DNA of 64,000 nt from Berberis thunbergii (Eukaryota > Streptophyta > Magnoliopsida > Ranunculales > Berberidaceae): assembly GCA_003290165.1 (NCBI GenBank), contig QNQO01000651.1, positions 310,001 to 374,000 of the forward strand. The letters run 5' to 3'. Positions within the stretch are counted from its first letter, which is position 1; each line of letters starts with the position of its first letter. Positions 45,290 through 56,619 of this stretch are shown here, piece by piece. The position numbers and the translations under genes were made by a program. The notes under the pieces were generated by a model, which did no database searches, was not told the DNA's origin, and saw only the letters and a program-made list of their open reading frames with translations.

Positions 45290-45387
45290 TTTGTTATAAC
45301 TTAAGAGCTAACATCCACAATCAACCATCGGAGTATTGCTACTCAAAATAAGAAAATAGTGAAATGCTAAAGCAAGAGGGATGTCAT

Positions 45388-46579
45388 CAGGGACGGATCT
45401 AAATAGGGCAAGATTGCCCTACTGTAACTTACAATTTTCATGCTATTATATAGGTTTTTGTTGTTTGCTCCTTTAGTTTTTTGGTTTTTACTTTCAGGTT
45501 TTAAAATTTCATTTTCTATTATTCGCCATTTTACTCTTAGAGTTTTTTGTCCTTACCCTTCTAAAGTAGAGTCATACCACCACTTTTTCCTAAATCAACC
45601 ACTACTATCACTCCCTTTCATCGTTAAAGTGTTCTATCTAATTCTACATTTTGAATCTTCCATCAATTATTGATATTTTACTTCCACAAATTTTTTTTCT
45701 AGCAATGTTCTTTTCTAAATGGTAAGACATAAGACGTTGAAGCAATTAAACCAGAAACAATAGAATGCAACATTTTTAAGGTTACGTTTTAGATTTTAGA
45801 TTTTGTTTTGTTGGTTATGTATTTAGTTTACGAAATAACAATTTTGTTTTCCTTTTTTTTTTAGTTGTTGTTGTTTTTCCTATGTTGAAATTTGTTCACC
45901 AATGAAAGAATACTAATAATCTGACATCATAGAATTTTCAGTGACTATACAACATTCATTAGACAAGTTTCATACTTTTTTAATAACGACTTTCATAACA
46001 TAACATAATATCGCATAGCAAACACCAAATAATTTCAACACTTTTGTTAAAAAGTTTTAGGTTCAATCTCATTATATTTATTGACAGGGATCAAGGGGTG
46101 TGGGAATGGGCGAGAATGATTATTGTACCTAAAAATAATGCATAAACTTCACAATTTGTCAAGAATAAAAGTAAAGAATTTAAGTTTTAACAAAAAAAAA
46201 GTAAACAATTTAACATCTTTATGAAGAAATTTTTTATGTGAATCTTACTATATAATTAATGTAAAATACAATTTTTTAATGTAAGAATCCAGTAACTGAA
46301 AAAAAAATCTTGAAACTCATATAGGAAAGTTTAATAGTTTGCACACTCAAGTCTATATGAAGAGTCGAAATTTAATGAATCAAAACATCATATTCAATCA
46401 TTTTATTCTCAAGCAATCTAATCGGCTTCAGTTGATTGCAGTCGGTATTTTGCATAGTTATTCATTTATTGTTTAAATTAAAAAAAATTATTTTAAAGTA
46501 ATCAATGATTATATTATCTTTAATTAATTATGACGCATCACACTGCCCCCTTCAATAAAAATCCTGACTCCTTCACTGA
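45388..46579. mobile_element. Possible hAT-like element ends
   Basis: The left edge reads CAGGGACGGATCTA and the right edge, read inward, CAGTGAAGGAGTCAGGATTT. Both resemble termini of a common plant hAT-like group. The 8-bp flanks do not match, so they may be two unrelated ends. No coding sequence is supported here. Confidence 0.3.
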
Positions 46580-47039
46580 AATATGAGCAAGGGATCCCAT
46601 TTATTGTCTACAATATCAAATTATTACTTCCACCGCTTCACATGGATGAAGTGTTCTTACACAGATTCACTTAATCTAAAATTAATAACACTGGCTCAGC
46701 TTAGGAACAGTAAAAGCATGGATTTCGTCCATATATTCATGTTTCCCATTTTAATCTCTAAAATTATTAATATTTATAGACGCATCTCGATAAAACTTAA
46801 TGGTTTAAAAATAAAACACAGATTCGTCTTCTCCTTTCCGCCTTCTACCCCTCCCGTTCCTTTCTCACCACTCCCTTCTTCCCTATTCACCGCCTGTCGA
46901 GATAGCTTTGGGGTTGAGAAGAGAGAGTACTGAATTGGATTTCAGTTGATTGGGAACAAATTTGTTGGAAAGAAATATCAAAGAGAAACAGAGAAAACAA
47001 AGAAAGGGAAAAGTTTTTGTTAAAAGATGAACTCTACCT
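46580..47039. other. Non-coding stretch
   Basis: The open frame at 46583-46933 has no recognisable domain and ends in low-complexity Pro/Ser. I see no supported gene. Confidence 0.3.
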
Positions 47040-47040
47040 A

Positions 47041-47122
47041 TCGAGGAAACCAGCGAGGGAAGGCACACATTGCGAGGGAAAGAGGGGAGGGTCCTCCCTC
47101 TTTCCCTCGCTGGTTTCCTCGA
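47041..47122. repeat. Perfect 21-bp inverted repeat with a 40-bp loop
   Basis: Arms 47041-47061 and 47102-47122 are exact reverse complements (core GAGGAAACCAGCGAGGGAA). The loop can itself pair (GAGGGAAAGAGGGG with CCCTCTTTCCCTC), so two competing hairpins are possible. Confidence 0.9.
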
Positions 47123-47239
47123 CAATTAGAATTTCCCAAAGATGAAACATAAACAAGGCAAAGCTGCAGTAGAAGCGTAGTTTATTCAGGTGTCGGGTCC
47201 CACAATCCTTCCTTCTCACTCTATATTTTTTGAGTTAGT

Positions 47240-47384
47240 CTAGGGAGTCAGGTTTGGTGCGCCATGCCTAGCTCTCTACCATTCTCAGTTATTGAGATGT
47301 GAGATTATGCATATTTCGAGAATATTGAATGGTAGAGAGCTAGGCTTAGCGCATATCTTACACACCAAGCCCGACTCTCTAGAA
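47240..47384. repeat. Hairpin-forming 145-bp fold-back
   Basis: The left arm TCTAGGGAGTCAGGTTTGGT, then GCCTAGCTCTCTACCATTC, pairs with GAATGGTAGAGAGCTAGGC, then ACCAAGCCCGACTCTCTAGA. Internal bulges are few. The size fits a small MITE or a precursor-like hairpin. Confidence 0.75.
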
Positions 47385-47599
47385 TTTGGGTTGTTTTTCA
47401 CTCTTTCATGGGGAATAAATTGTTAAACTCGTTACACAACATTGTTGAATTGAATGGGATGATTTATTTATTTATTTATTTTGCAGTAATTTGTTTCTTA
47501 TTCTTATTGTTGGACCATTGTCCAATGGGCTTTGCTAAGTATCCATAGGGTTGGACTCATTTGAGAAGCTTAGACATTTTACCTATGGGCTTATCCATG

Positions 47600-47785
47600 G
47601 ACTTTTAAATTCAATTATATTCAAATTTGGTAGAGTTGGGGGATATTTTCAAAGAAAAATTAAATATAATTATTTTGTTTAGATATTTAATAATAATAAT
47701 GTTGGGATTATTGAGTTGTTGTAATAAAATAAAATAAAAAGCATCGAATATTCGCACATGTACGTAGATCGTGTTGACACCCTAG
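47600..47785 (+). mobile_element. Helitron 3' end, copy 3
   Basis: The last roughly 130 bases align with the end of copy 1 (TATAATTATTTTGTTT, GAATATTCGCAC) and finish GACACCCTAG followed by T. The 5' part was not recognised. Confidence 0.5.
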
Positions 47786-47845
47786 TTAAGATAAAGCCTA
47801 AACTTATAATTATACATGGCATAATACTAATATCCTAGCACTTGA

Positions 47846-48183
47846 TAATTACCAACACTCATGCAACTTGATATTGAATTTAAGGCGAAACTTTCGCCTT
47901 CAACAAACCTCGGGCATTATAATTGCAACCCCACATGCCATGAAGAAATCCCCGGTGCCAATCGACAATTGGCATATACCTAATCTTACGTGAAGGGTTA
48001 GCCCCTATTAAACTCATAGTACCTTGATGATTAGTGGTATTGATACTCAATGTGAAATGAACCATGCATGGAATTCTTTTTTCAAGTCGTAAAATATATA
48101 TGCATTGTGCCCGGCCAACTGAGGGTGAACATAGGTTAGTCTATGGTGATGGGGTCATCAAACACTACCATATAACCAAAACC
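47846..48183 (-). pseudogene. Dirigent pseudogene fragment
   Basis: The minus strand has, in broken frame, a VFDDPIT-equivalent block (near 48150), a GRAQ-like stretch (near 48110), TLSINTTNHQGTMSLIGANP and the C-terminal end. These parallel the intact gene at 18214-18807. The N-terminal half is missing, cut at 48184, where a CAGTGGCGGACCCA transposon-like terminus begins. Frameshifts occur in the remaining part. Confidence 0.8.
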
Positions 48184-49060
48184 AGTGGCGGACCCAAGAT
48201 TATAGTCACAATACCGATAACCTACCCGAGCTACAAACTAATAAAAATATAACTAAAAGTACATCGCATATACCAAATTGAATCCGGTGTAATTCAATTT
48301 TAAGCCCAAATAAGGTCACAATACCGATAACCTTAGCAAGGGAAAAAACAATAATAAATAACTAAAATCGCAAAATAATTAGGATAAGTATCTAGGTGAA
48401 ACTTAAAAAATCTGAATTTTATAAATATAATAAGATTCTAATACATTTTCATAGAAAAAAAAATGGTTTATGTGAGCTAAATTTTATTTTTAATGTTTGG
48501 TTGCTCTTGCAATGAATGGATTGAGGAGAAAACCCTAAGAGGTTGACCAGGAGGAAGAATAAGAAGGGCATTGAAGTGACTAATGTAGTTTCTCAATTGC
48601 CTTTGATTTGGTTTGTAAATTACACTCAAATTTATATGTTATAATTACTTGAGTTTGTTGCTTTAATTAATTGAGATTTATGTATATGCGACACGATTTA
48701 CCAATGTGCAATGCATTTTTTACACAGATAAATATTTCTTAGCAAAGATTTTACGATGTCTGGTATTTCATGTTTGGTGCGTGCCTGGATGGTACCAGGG
48801 ACGTGCACCGCATGGTACCAGACACATGAGGTTGCTTGAAAAGAAAAAAAAAGGGGGGAGATCTGATTTGAACCTAAAAGAGGGAAGATTTGCATGCTAG
48901 GCACAGTAGAAATGTTCATTTCTTAGAAGGCTTCCAAGTAGGTTAAGAAGTTTAGTAGATCAACATATCCGCACAGCCTCAAAAATGGGCCGGGCTAAAA
49001 TATTTTGCGTTTCTAGATCATACAACGGACAACTTGAACCAACCAACATTGACAACTGAA
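48184..49060. other. Non-coding; hAT-like terminus at the left edge
   Basis: CAGTGGCGGACCCAAGATT at 48184 resembles a plant hAT-like terminus. GTCACAATACCGATAACC occurs twice (about 48206 and 48313). The rest up to the BAG6 promoter shows no gene. Confidence 0.35.
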
Positions 49061-49074
49061 CTAACGCTGTGTCT

Positions 49075-49115
49075 CCACGTGGCAAGAGAATTCTAGAGAC
49101 AGAAAAATATAAAAT
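49075..49115 (+). promoter_or_regulatory. G-box and TATA box of the BAG6-like gene
   Basis: CCACGTGG (49075-49082) is a perfect G-box core, bound by bZIP/bHLH factors in plants. AATATAAAAT at 49106-49115 is a plausible TATA box, placing the transcript start near 49140. A weak heat-shock-element-like GGAACATTGAAGAAA follows at 49141. Confidence 0.5.
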
Positions 49116-49139
49116 CAATAAAAAGAAGCGCGAAACATC

Positions 49140-49812
49140 TGGAACATTGAAGAAACCTCTTTGTCTCTCTGTCTCTCTCTGTGCTTTAAAAACCCAAAAC
49201 CCTTTGGTTTCTCACCAACAAAAAAAAATCGAAAGAAAAGCAGTCTAATCCCTTACGAAAAAAAAGAAAGCTCGCCAATTTATTTCTGGGTTTTGGTGAC
49301 TGATTCGTGCCGATATCTAAGTCATTCGGATTGTGTGGAATCGTTTGGAAGTTTTGATTTTTATTATATCAAGGTGGTGATCAATGTAAGTATACCCAGC
49401 CCTTTTTCTTGAATCGTTGTTCATGTTTTGATTCAAATTAGATTTCTGGTGTTTTTCATTTGGTTTTAAGTGTCTCTTGCTTGCTTTTGAGCTGAATTGT
49501 TTACAATTGGTTTGTTTGTTAGACATTACTTCTTCTTTTAATCAGCCATTAATTAACATGGTTGCATTGCTAGTCAATATAGGTGTTAAATTTGCTTTAA
49601 AATGTTAACAATTGCGATCTATAAAGCCAAAAAATTTAGTGTTTTATGTCCTCACTATTGATCTGTTTGATTAATTATTAACAAGCTTCTTCTCAAACAG
49701 TTCTTGGCATAGGTTGTTGTGATCTCTCTCTCTCTGAGGGTCTTTACTAGAGATCCCTGAGAATTGTCTGTCGCAGTTCTATCTTACTACTAGTACTAGG
49801 TACTGAAAAAAA
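49140..49812 (+). other. 5' UTR and leader intron of the BAG6-like gene
   Basis: A donor (CAAT|GTAAGT) lies after 49385. Acceptor candidates are AAACAG at 49700 and TCGCAG at about 49776. The intron is T-rich as expected. The exact acceptor is not settled. Confidence 0.45.
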
Positions 49813-52800
49813 ATGATACCAGGCTACAGATACATGGATTCATATCCCCAAGGACCCCAACCTCATCCTTACCATGGAAACCATACCCATTACCCCCACC
49901 ACCAACATTTTCCTCCCGGCTATGAAACTATCCCACCTACGAAATTAGACCCCAGGAAATCCCCTGTCGGCTATGAACCTTGGTCTCATGGTTGTGGTTG
50001 TTATCCAAGTCAAATGATGTATCCTCCTGGTTGTTATAGCTTCAGGCCCCCACACACGCATCCACCGTCCTACGGTCCGGTCTATTACCATGGACCTCAC
50101 CCCTCCTTTGCTGGGATGTACCCTGCATACCATGCTCCCCCTGCATGTTATTCAATGGAGCAGCCTAGGTATGAATATGATAAGAATATGCTTGGGAAAC
50201 ATTGTTGCGGATGTCCCAATCATAGATGGGATCAGAAGGAAGGAAATAAAGGAGTAAGGATTGAAGAGCATGACACAGAGACTGATACAAAAGAATGCAC
50301 TCCTTTGGGGCCTGTAAGTGTGAAAAATAACAATCCGTTCTATCCGTTTGTATGGATGCCACCTGAGTATATGAAGGATAGAGATGGTAGCAAGCCTTCT
50401 GAATTGGGGAAGAAACAGGATAGGTGGTTGCCTTTAGATATGAAGAATGGAGATGAGATGGCAAAATACATTGATCCAAAGGCTTGGAACGGGTGGTTTC
50501 CAAATATTAGATCCTTAAAGGAGGACGGAGATCAGAAGAAGAATGAAGATCAGAAGAGTGAAGATACCAACACACATTATCCGTTTCCTATGATATGGCT
50601 TCCTGCTTATGAGAAGCCAGGTGATACCGAGCAGAAAGACTGTAATGAACAGAACAACAAATCTGGAGAAGTGCTAGAATTGCCACCAACATGGAGGATT
50701 AACTCAATGAATCCCGCAGGAAATGAGCCGAAAAAACTAGAAGATGTTTCCAGGAATGGGGTGGGTTCAAAAAAGGAGGAAGTGGTTAAGCCCAAAGGTG
50801 CTACTCTAGAGCCAAAACAAGAGGAGGGGGTGAAGAGGTTGCCTGAAGAAATGAAGAAACCAGTGAAGAACATTCCTGTCAAGCAGGTGCAGGAAAATGC
50901 AGAGAAATTGTCAGACAAGAGAGGAGGTCTCCATCTCTGCCAAAAGGGTCGAAGTTGCCTCCAGTTTGCTTGAGGATTGATCCCTTCCCAAAAAGGAAAA
51001 ATGGCAATGGTTCCAGGTCACCGAGTCCTGGCAAGAAAGCTGAACAGCCTTGCGAGGATTCTAATGCTCGTAGTTCACAAGCTGTGAAGGACAATGCACA
51101 CCAAGACTTGAATGTGAAGGAACCAGTTCAAAGTAACACGCAGGAAGTACTGCCAAGGAAGGAGATAAAGGTTCTGGACGCAAATGCGAAGCAAGAACAG
51201 TCGCAGATGCAAATTAATGTTCCTCTTTGGAAAAATCAAGAAGATTCAAGGACAGAAATTGAAGAAAAGCGTGAGAATGGGAAGAATAGTATGGAGGACA
51301 AAGAGTCCAAGGAGGTAACATCCATGAAATCCGAGGAGAATAAGAAGCAAAAGACACAACTTTCAAGCACAGTAGCAGCTATTCTTATTCAATCTGCTTA
51401 TCGAGGATTTGAGGTAAGGAAATGGGAACCCCTAAAGAAATTGAGACAGATAGGAAAGGTCCGTGAGCAGGTCGCAGATGTCAGAAAAAGGATTGATACA
51501 CTGGAGACTTCAGTTGAACTACAGAAAGATGAGAAGCAAAGGGTTGTCATTGGTGAAACTATCATGGCTTTACTACTACAGTTAGATACAATCCAGGTAT
51601 GTGGGCTTGTAATTGTATTTTTTGTTGTTATTTCTTTTTCTTTTGTGTTTGTACCATTGTCTTGTGATGTCTCCTTACTTATTTTCGTTTTCTAATTAAT
51701 AGGGATTGCATCAAAGTGTAGAGATATCAGGAAATCTGTTGCTAGGGAGCTTGTTACTCTGCAGGAGAAACTTGATTCCTTGCCTATACGAAAAGCTGAA
51801 GAAGTAGAAGCAAAAGTGATGTCATCCATTGAGACCAGTGTAGAGGATACCAATGGAGCTGCTCATGGAAATAAACTCTATAAAGAGACAAAGAATGATG
51901 AACATAGTGAGACTCTCTGTGAGGGTGTTGTAGATGGTACTTCTGATCATGCAGAGTCAACACATGAGGAGTCTAAGGAGCTCTTTGTGACATCTAATAG
52001 CAAAGTTGATGAAAAATGTTGTGTTGATGATGTGGATCAGATGAACTTGCCTGAGAAGTCCATTGTATTACCTGATGCAACAGCTGAAACAACTGTGGAG
52101 ATCGGTTCTGGTGAGGATGGGCAACCAGCAATAGCTCTGGCGAATGTAGATGATGGAATGAAATATGAAGACCTGGTTTCTGATATCATGGCTGAGAAAT
52201 CCCAAAAAGTCGCATCTGAAGAACCAGTGGAGGCTCAACAGAATGTGAATGATATCTCTCGAACTTGCGAAGCGCAGGAGGAATCCAAGAAAGTCCTTGA
52301 ATCAGAAGAACCGGTGGAGGCGCAACAGAATGTGAATGACGTGTCTCGAGCTTGCAAAGAATTGACAGCAAACGAAGTGCTTAAATCCACAAAACTTGCA
52401 CAAGTGATGGGTATGAAGGGAGACTCTGGTGTAGAGGAAGTTGAGGTAACCCTTAAAGAAGATGTCGGTGATATGGGAGTATCCACAATTACTGAAGAGT
52501 CTCCTGATGCAAATAAGACTACTCATTTTGATGCAAGTCTAATGGCAGAGTTACCAGTAGAAGTTGTGGATGAGGTGTCTCCTGCTGGCAACCCAGAAGA
52601 GAACCCTGTAACGGAGGTCGGCAATGTTGGGTCTTCGCCAGTTCTTGAATCGGCAGATGAGAAAACAGTAAATGAACCAATTAATGTTCATGTGGATACT
52701 CTTACTTCAGAATCTGGGGATGCTGAAGTTATAACCCAGGAGGACGTGGAACCGGCTAGTGACACTAAAGTTGAGAGCAATAGCACTTCAGAAGAAGGCA

Positions 52801-53426
52801 AGGCACCTGATATCAATGGACAAGAGGTTACTGAAGTTGGTCTTTCTGATTCAGATGCCATGCAGTCTATACCCTTTGAAGAGGGATTGGAGTGCAAAGA
52901 AGTGGACGCTGGTACTGGTGAAGTTGTGGAAAATGAGGCAATCGTTAACAAGGCCTCTGATATTGACGGACAAGTGGCTATGAGTGCTGGAGTTGACTGC
53001 TCTGATTCAATACCAATTGAAAAAGAACCAGCACATGAAGGATCAGACGCTGATGCTGCCAAAGGTGTAGAAAAGGTAGAAATCCTAAACTCGGCTCCAG
53101 TGGTGGAAAAGACGGTAGCTGTAGCTTCAGCTGAAGATGACAATAGAAATCCCATCCCAGAGTCTGAATTGGGAGAAACCAAACATAATATTCTGATAGA
53201 GGAAAATGAGAAATTGAGGGAGATGGTCGAGAAATTGGTTCAAGCTGGCAAACAACAAATTGAAGTCATATCTAACTTGAATGGGAGAGTGAAAGACTTG
53301 GAAAAGCAGTTGGTTAAAAAGAACAAGCATAGGATGAGAAGACCCAAAACTGGAGGAAAGAAATTTACCTGTTCTAAAGCCACAGACAATCAAACTAAAG
53401 AAAAATTGGTGGCAAGTGCTGTGTGA
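49813..53426 (+). CDS. BAG6: BAG6-like co-chaperone (IQ + BAG domains), two single-base frameshifts
   Basis: BAG proteins bind the Hsp70 nucleotide-binding domain. Plant BAG6 types add an IQ motif before the BAG domain and bind calmodulin, with roles in stress and cell-death control. Reading: 49813 to about 50923 (MIPGYRYMDSYPQ, Pro/Tyr/His-rich N-terminus, PFYPFVWMP and PFPMIWLP repeats); about 50923-51596 in the next frame, with IQ motif AAILIQSAYRGFEVRKW (51377-51427) and BAG helices; intron 51597-51702; then acidic C-terminus to a stop at 53424-53426. The last 60 residues are a coiled coil plus a basic tail. Joined length would be about 1170 residues, similar to known plant BAG6 (about 1040). 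Each junction needs one missing base (near 50923 and 51719), while everything else is open and in family register. Confidence 0.8.
51597..51702 (+). other. Intron inside the BAG domain
   Basis: A 106-bp intron from donor ATCCAG|GTATGT to acceptor TTAATAG|GGATTG. The flanking protein LLLQLDTIQ joins GLHQSV, the conserved middle of the BAG domain. Confidence 0.85.
52206..52372 (+). repeat. Tandem duplication within the BAG6-like C-terminal region
   Basis: SEEPVEAQQNVNDISRTC is followed about 34 residues later by SEEPVEAQQNVNDVSRAC. The nucleotide copies are close, so the duplication is recent. Confidence 0.85.
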
Positions 53427-53499
53427 GTGTTCCTGCTACAATATGCCTCTTTTGTGAGGGCCTAGTTTTGTTCCATGTATAGGGGGGTCGCATGTTATG

Positions 53500-53550
53500 A
53501 AGTTTGTAATAAAACCTACATTCTAATTTCTAAATGAAATGTTTAATGAA
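53500..53550 (+). terminator. Polyadenylation region of the BAG6-like gene
   Basis: TTTGTAATAAAACC (AATAAA at about 53507) lies roughly 80 bases past the stop codon, with U-rich TTTCTAAATG downstream. Confidence 0.55.
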
Positions 53551-53763
53551 TGGTTTCCCATCCTCTTCGACTTGACAACATTCTAGTACGATAAATATTT
53601 TACTAGTTTCTCATTTCAGCATGGATGTATGAAGGGGTGTAGCATATCAAATTAGTATCCATCTAAAGAACGTGATACTATGAGATTGATAAGTAATGAA
53701 TGTATTTCAGAAAACAAGAGCATTTTAGATAAAAAGGAATGTTAATTGAGATTGTTTGATGTT

Positions 53764-53932
53764 TTTTTTTTTTTTTGAAATGCGAGTTGGGTTTTTAAGG
53801 ATTTCATAATCTATCAACTGAGTGACTTATAGGTTGACACTCATTGAAAAGTAATCATGTCACAAGTGGGATTCAAAGCTAGGCCATGGAAAACAAACTC
53901 ACACAGCCCTAACGACTAAGCCATAACCCATT
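53764..53932 (-). mobile_element. tRNA-derived SINE with a 15-bp target duplication
   Basis: On the minus strand an A box (TGGCTTAGTCGTTAG, near 53910-53924) and a B box-like GCTTTGAATCC (near 53869-53879) precede a poly-A tail, seen as poly-T at 53762-53776. AGATTGTTTGATGTT flanks both sides exactly (53749-53763 and 53933-53947). Confidence 0.85.
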
Positions 53933-53949
53933 AGATTGTTTGATGTTAG

Positions 53950-54790
53950 CCAAGAGAAAGTACAGGGTGAGTGTGTAGGAATGACTGAAAAGGATAACAG
54001 TTGAAAGTGAGTCTGAATAAAGAAAAACTTTTGTGGCTCCCTGGGAATTGTTGGCTGAATAGCTGAGCCTGGACTTATTAAGGTAGCTCTGGATGAGCTT
54101 TCTTGTCTGAGTTAGCTCTCAGACTTTGTTATTGTGTTGGATTTGAATGAAAACACTCCCCTGAATTCATCCTTATGTGTTATTTGTCAGTCTAGCACCC
54201 AACTTGTTGTTAATCTGTCAACTAGTTCTGAAATCAGAAATCCCCTATTGCAAGTCATTCTCTAATCTATGAGCTTGAGAATGGTGGTGGTAGAGTATTG
54301 TGGCATGACCATGATTGACGCGGTTGTAGAGAGTTGATGATGTAACATGGACACCAAAGTCGCTACCACCATTTCCTGTGGGTTTCGACGTACTAAAAAT
54401 GTGACTAACATGGATAACAACTGTGCATAATGAAAAAAGAAAGAAAAAAGGATAAGTGCTGCAAAATCAGTTTTAACTTGTTAAGGGAGGAAGAGCAAGA
54501 ATGGATGCCATCAGAGCCTAATTTAGTCGGAGGGAACAAACCAAGCCATAACAGACATGTGCATTGCCTCTCGAATCCATATTTCTCTTAAAATTTCTCA
54601 AACTCATTTGCTCAAGTTCTCTCTTTTTTCACTAAGTGTCATGCAACCGCATTTTAAGTGGATACGGACAACTGAGGTTCAACAAATTGAAAAAGGCACA
54701 AAAACTAATGCCAAACTCAACCAAGGCTGACCAACACAACAAAATTTTGAGTACTCATGCTTCATTTTAAGTGCCCAATTAAACAATATT
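53950..54790. other. Non-coding spacer
   Basis: No gene or clear element recognised. Confidence 0.4.
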
Positions 54791-54794
54791 GATT

Positions 54795-55145
54795 GTCCAG
54801 TTAGTCGCACATCCACTCTCCTTGTGAAAGGTCTCGGGCTTGAGACTCACCAGTTAGTATTTTGTGAGTTTTCGCCCGATTATTAGGAGTAGATGAGCTC
54901 TGTCGTTGATAAGTCTGTTGTTAATAGTCCTTAGATGGACTAGACGGGAGCGAAACGAAAGAAAGTCTTCATGCAAGGTGGAGGTGATGGACCGGAGTGA
55001 AAGCAAGTCTCCATGCGAGATGGAGGCGACGAGGATATTAAGTGGAATATTGTAGTCTTCAGGCCTGGTTTGGTTAACCCTATAGGGTCAGTCATGTAGC
55101 CTACGGGCATGGATAAATAAATAAATAAAAAGGGTCAACGACCAA

Positions 55146-55165
<20 letters not shown>
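54795..55165 (+). mobile_element. Probable SINE
   Basis: A B-box-like GGTCTCGGGCTTGAGACTC at 54830 follows an A-box-like AGTTAGTCGCACATCC at 54801. The body ends with GGATAAATAAATAAATAAAA and a later poly-A at 55148-55165. A tRNA-like head and A-rich tail fit a SINE. Confidence 0.45.

Positions 55166-55196
<31 letters not shown>
55165..55196. repeat. (AT)n microsatellite
   Basis: About 16 AT units directly after the poly-A tract. Confidence 0.95.
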
Positions 55197-55199
<3 letters not shown>

Positions 55200-55755
55200 T
55201 AAAATGCTTGCACATTGTTCATGACCAAAATTACAATAATCATTACCGTTCTGAAAATTGAGTTTACCATGAGGCCCTAGCGGCAAATCTAAGCTTATAG
55301 AAATGTTACTAGGGAATGGAAAAGTGAAACTCACAAACACTAGTTCGTTATCAACTCTTATGGCAAAACATTGTAAACATTATGTATTCAAAGGTAAAAC
55401 TCAATATTTCATATAAACTTAATTTAGGAGGAACCTTAGAATTGCACAATCCCGTATGACAGAAAAGTATTTAGCGACGGTGTGTCTCCTTGGACAACTA
55501 CTAATGTAGACGACTAAAACGAACATGAAAGAATCAAAATGGAAACAACCACATAATCTATGAAAAGAAACTAGAATTACAAAACATTCAATACAATGCA
55601 TTATGGAAGGTCACATCTAGTCACATTTTTGTCTTTGAATTTATATATCCCCAAAAATAAATATCTTGGCAAATAAACAATTCAATAAGCTTCTGATCAA
55701 GAGTATTTCAAGATTCCGGTGTTGCCAATATATGATTTAATTAACACTATAGCAA
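55200..55755. other. Non-coding spacer
   Basis: AT-rich, nothing recognised. Confidence 0.4.
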
Positions 55756-55758
55756 TTA

Positions 55759-56350
55759 TGTTGGTGCGCTAGGGGCCTCGGGTGTGGGATTTTATCTTAA
55801 AAGGTCTCGTTGCTAGTAGGGAGTGGACAACTCCTTATATTCTTTATTGACCACTTAGTTTATGTAAGACCATTCAAGCCAACTTCATCCCAACAATCTC
55901 CACCTTTACGCGAATTTTCACATCTTACAATCCATCTGATTTTCAACTATCTCGAGGAAGAACACCAGACTGATCTTCAACCATATCGAGGAATATAAAT
56001 CTTCAACCGGATCAGCTCCACCTAGATTGTAAGGAAACCCCTTGGCGAGTTCTACAACATCCCGAGGATCCGCATCTCGATGAAACCATCACTAAGTCTC
56101 AATCGAACCATCAGCTCTGATACCACTTGTTGGCGCATTAGGCACGTGTGTGTACCTTGGTTCATTATACTAACAATGATATTGTCCCAAACTTAAACAC
56201 CCGTAACTTGGGCATTTTATATGGGCCTCGAGTGTGAGTTTTATCTTAAAATGCCTCGTTGCTATTAGGGAGTGGACATTTCTTTATATTCTTTATTGAC
56301 AACTCCACCTTAGTTGATGTGGGACTATTCAAGGCAACTCCATCTCATCA
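55759..56350 (-). mobile_element. TRIM retrotransposon
   Basis: Right LTR 56128-56350 (223 bp) and left LTR 55759-55895 (137 bp, with a central deletion) share GTGTGGGATTTTATCTTAAA-type text, GTTGCTA..TAGGGAGTGGACA and a common start TGTTGG. Minus-strand primer-binding site TGGTATCAGAGCTGATGG lies beside the right LTR, and a GGTGGAGAT polypurine tract beside the left. The interior is about 230 bp and non-coding. Flanks AATTA and AATTC match at 4 of 5 bases. Confidence 0.75.
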
Positions 56351-56619
56351 AATTCATCTGAAACAAATAATGAAAACTGCTAGGTATCAGATACAAAAAA
56401 TCGATGTAAATAGAGAATATGAGCCCTTCCAATCCTAATTGCTATACCAAGAGACTCCAAGGGTTTCTCATTTAAATTCGTATATGAAGTTCTTGGATTA
56501 ACACTTTCCACACCAAAAATATTAGAATAGCCTATGGGCTTACTTTTACAATTTGAAAAAAAAAAAAACAATGGTTGTCAATAAGCAACTTGTATAGAGC
56601 TCACTTATGAAGAGCCGGT

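Noticed and set aside
50165..50503. 112-residue minus-strand frame
   Set aside because: It is a shadow of the BAG6-like N-terminal coding region.
52688..53182. 164-residue minus-strand frame
   Set aside because: It is antisense to the BAG6-like acidic tail; the plus-strand frame carries the family features.
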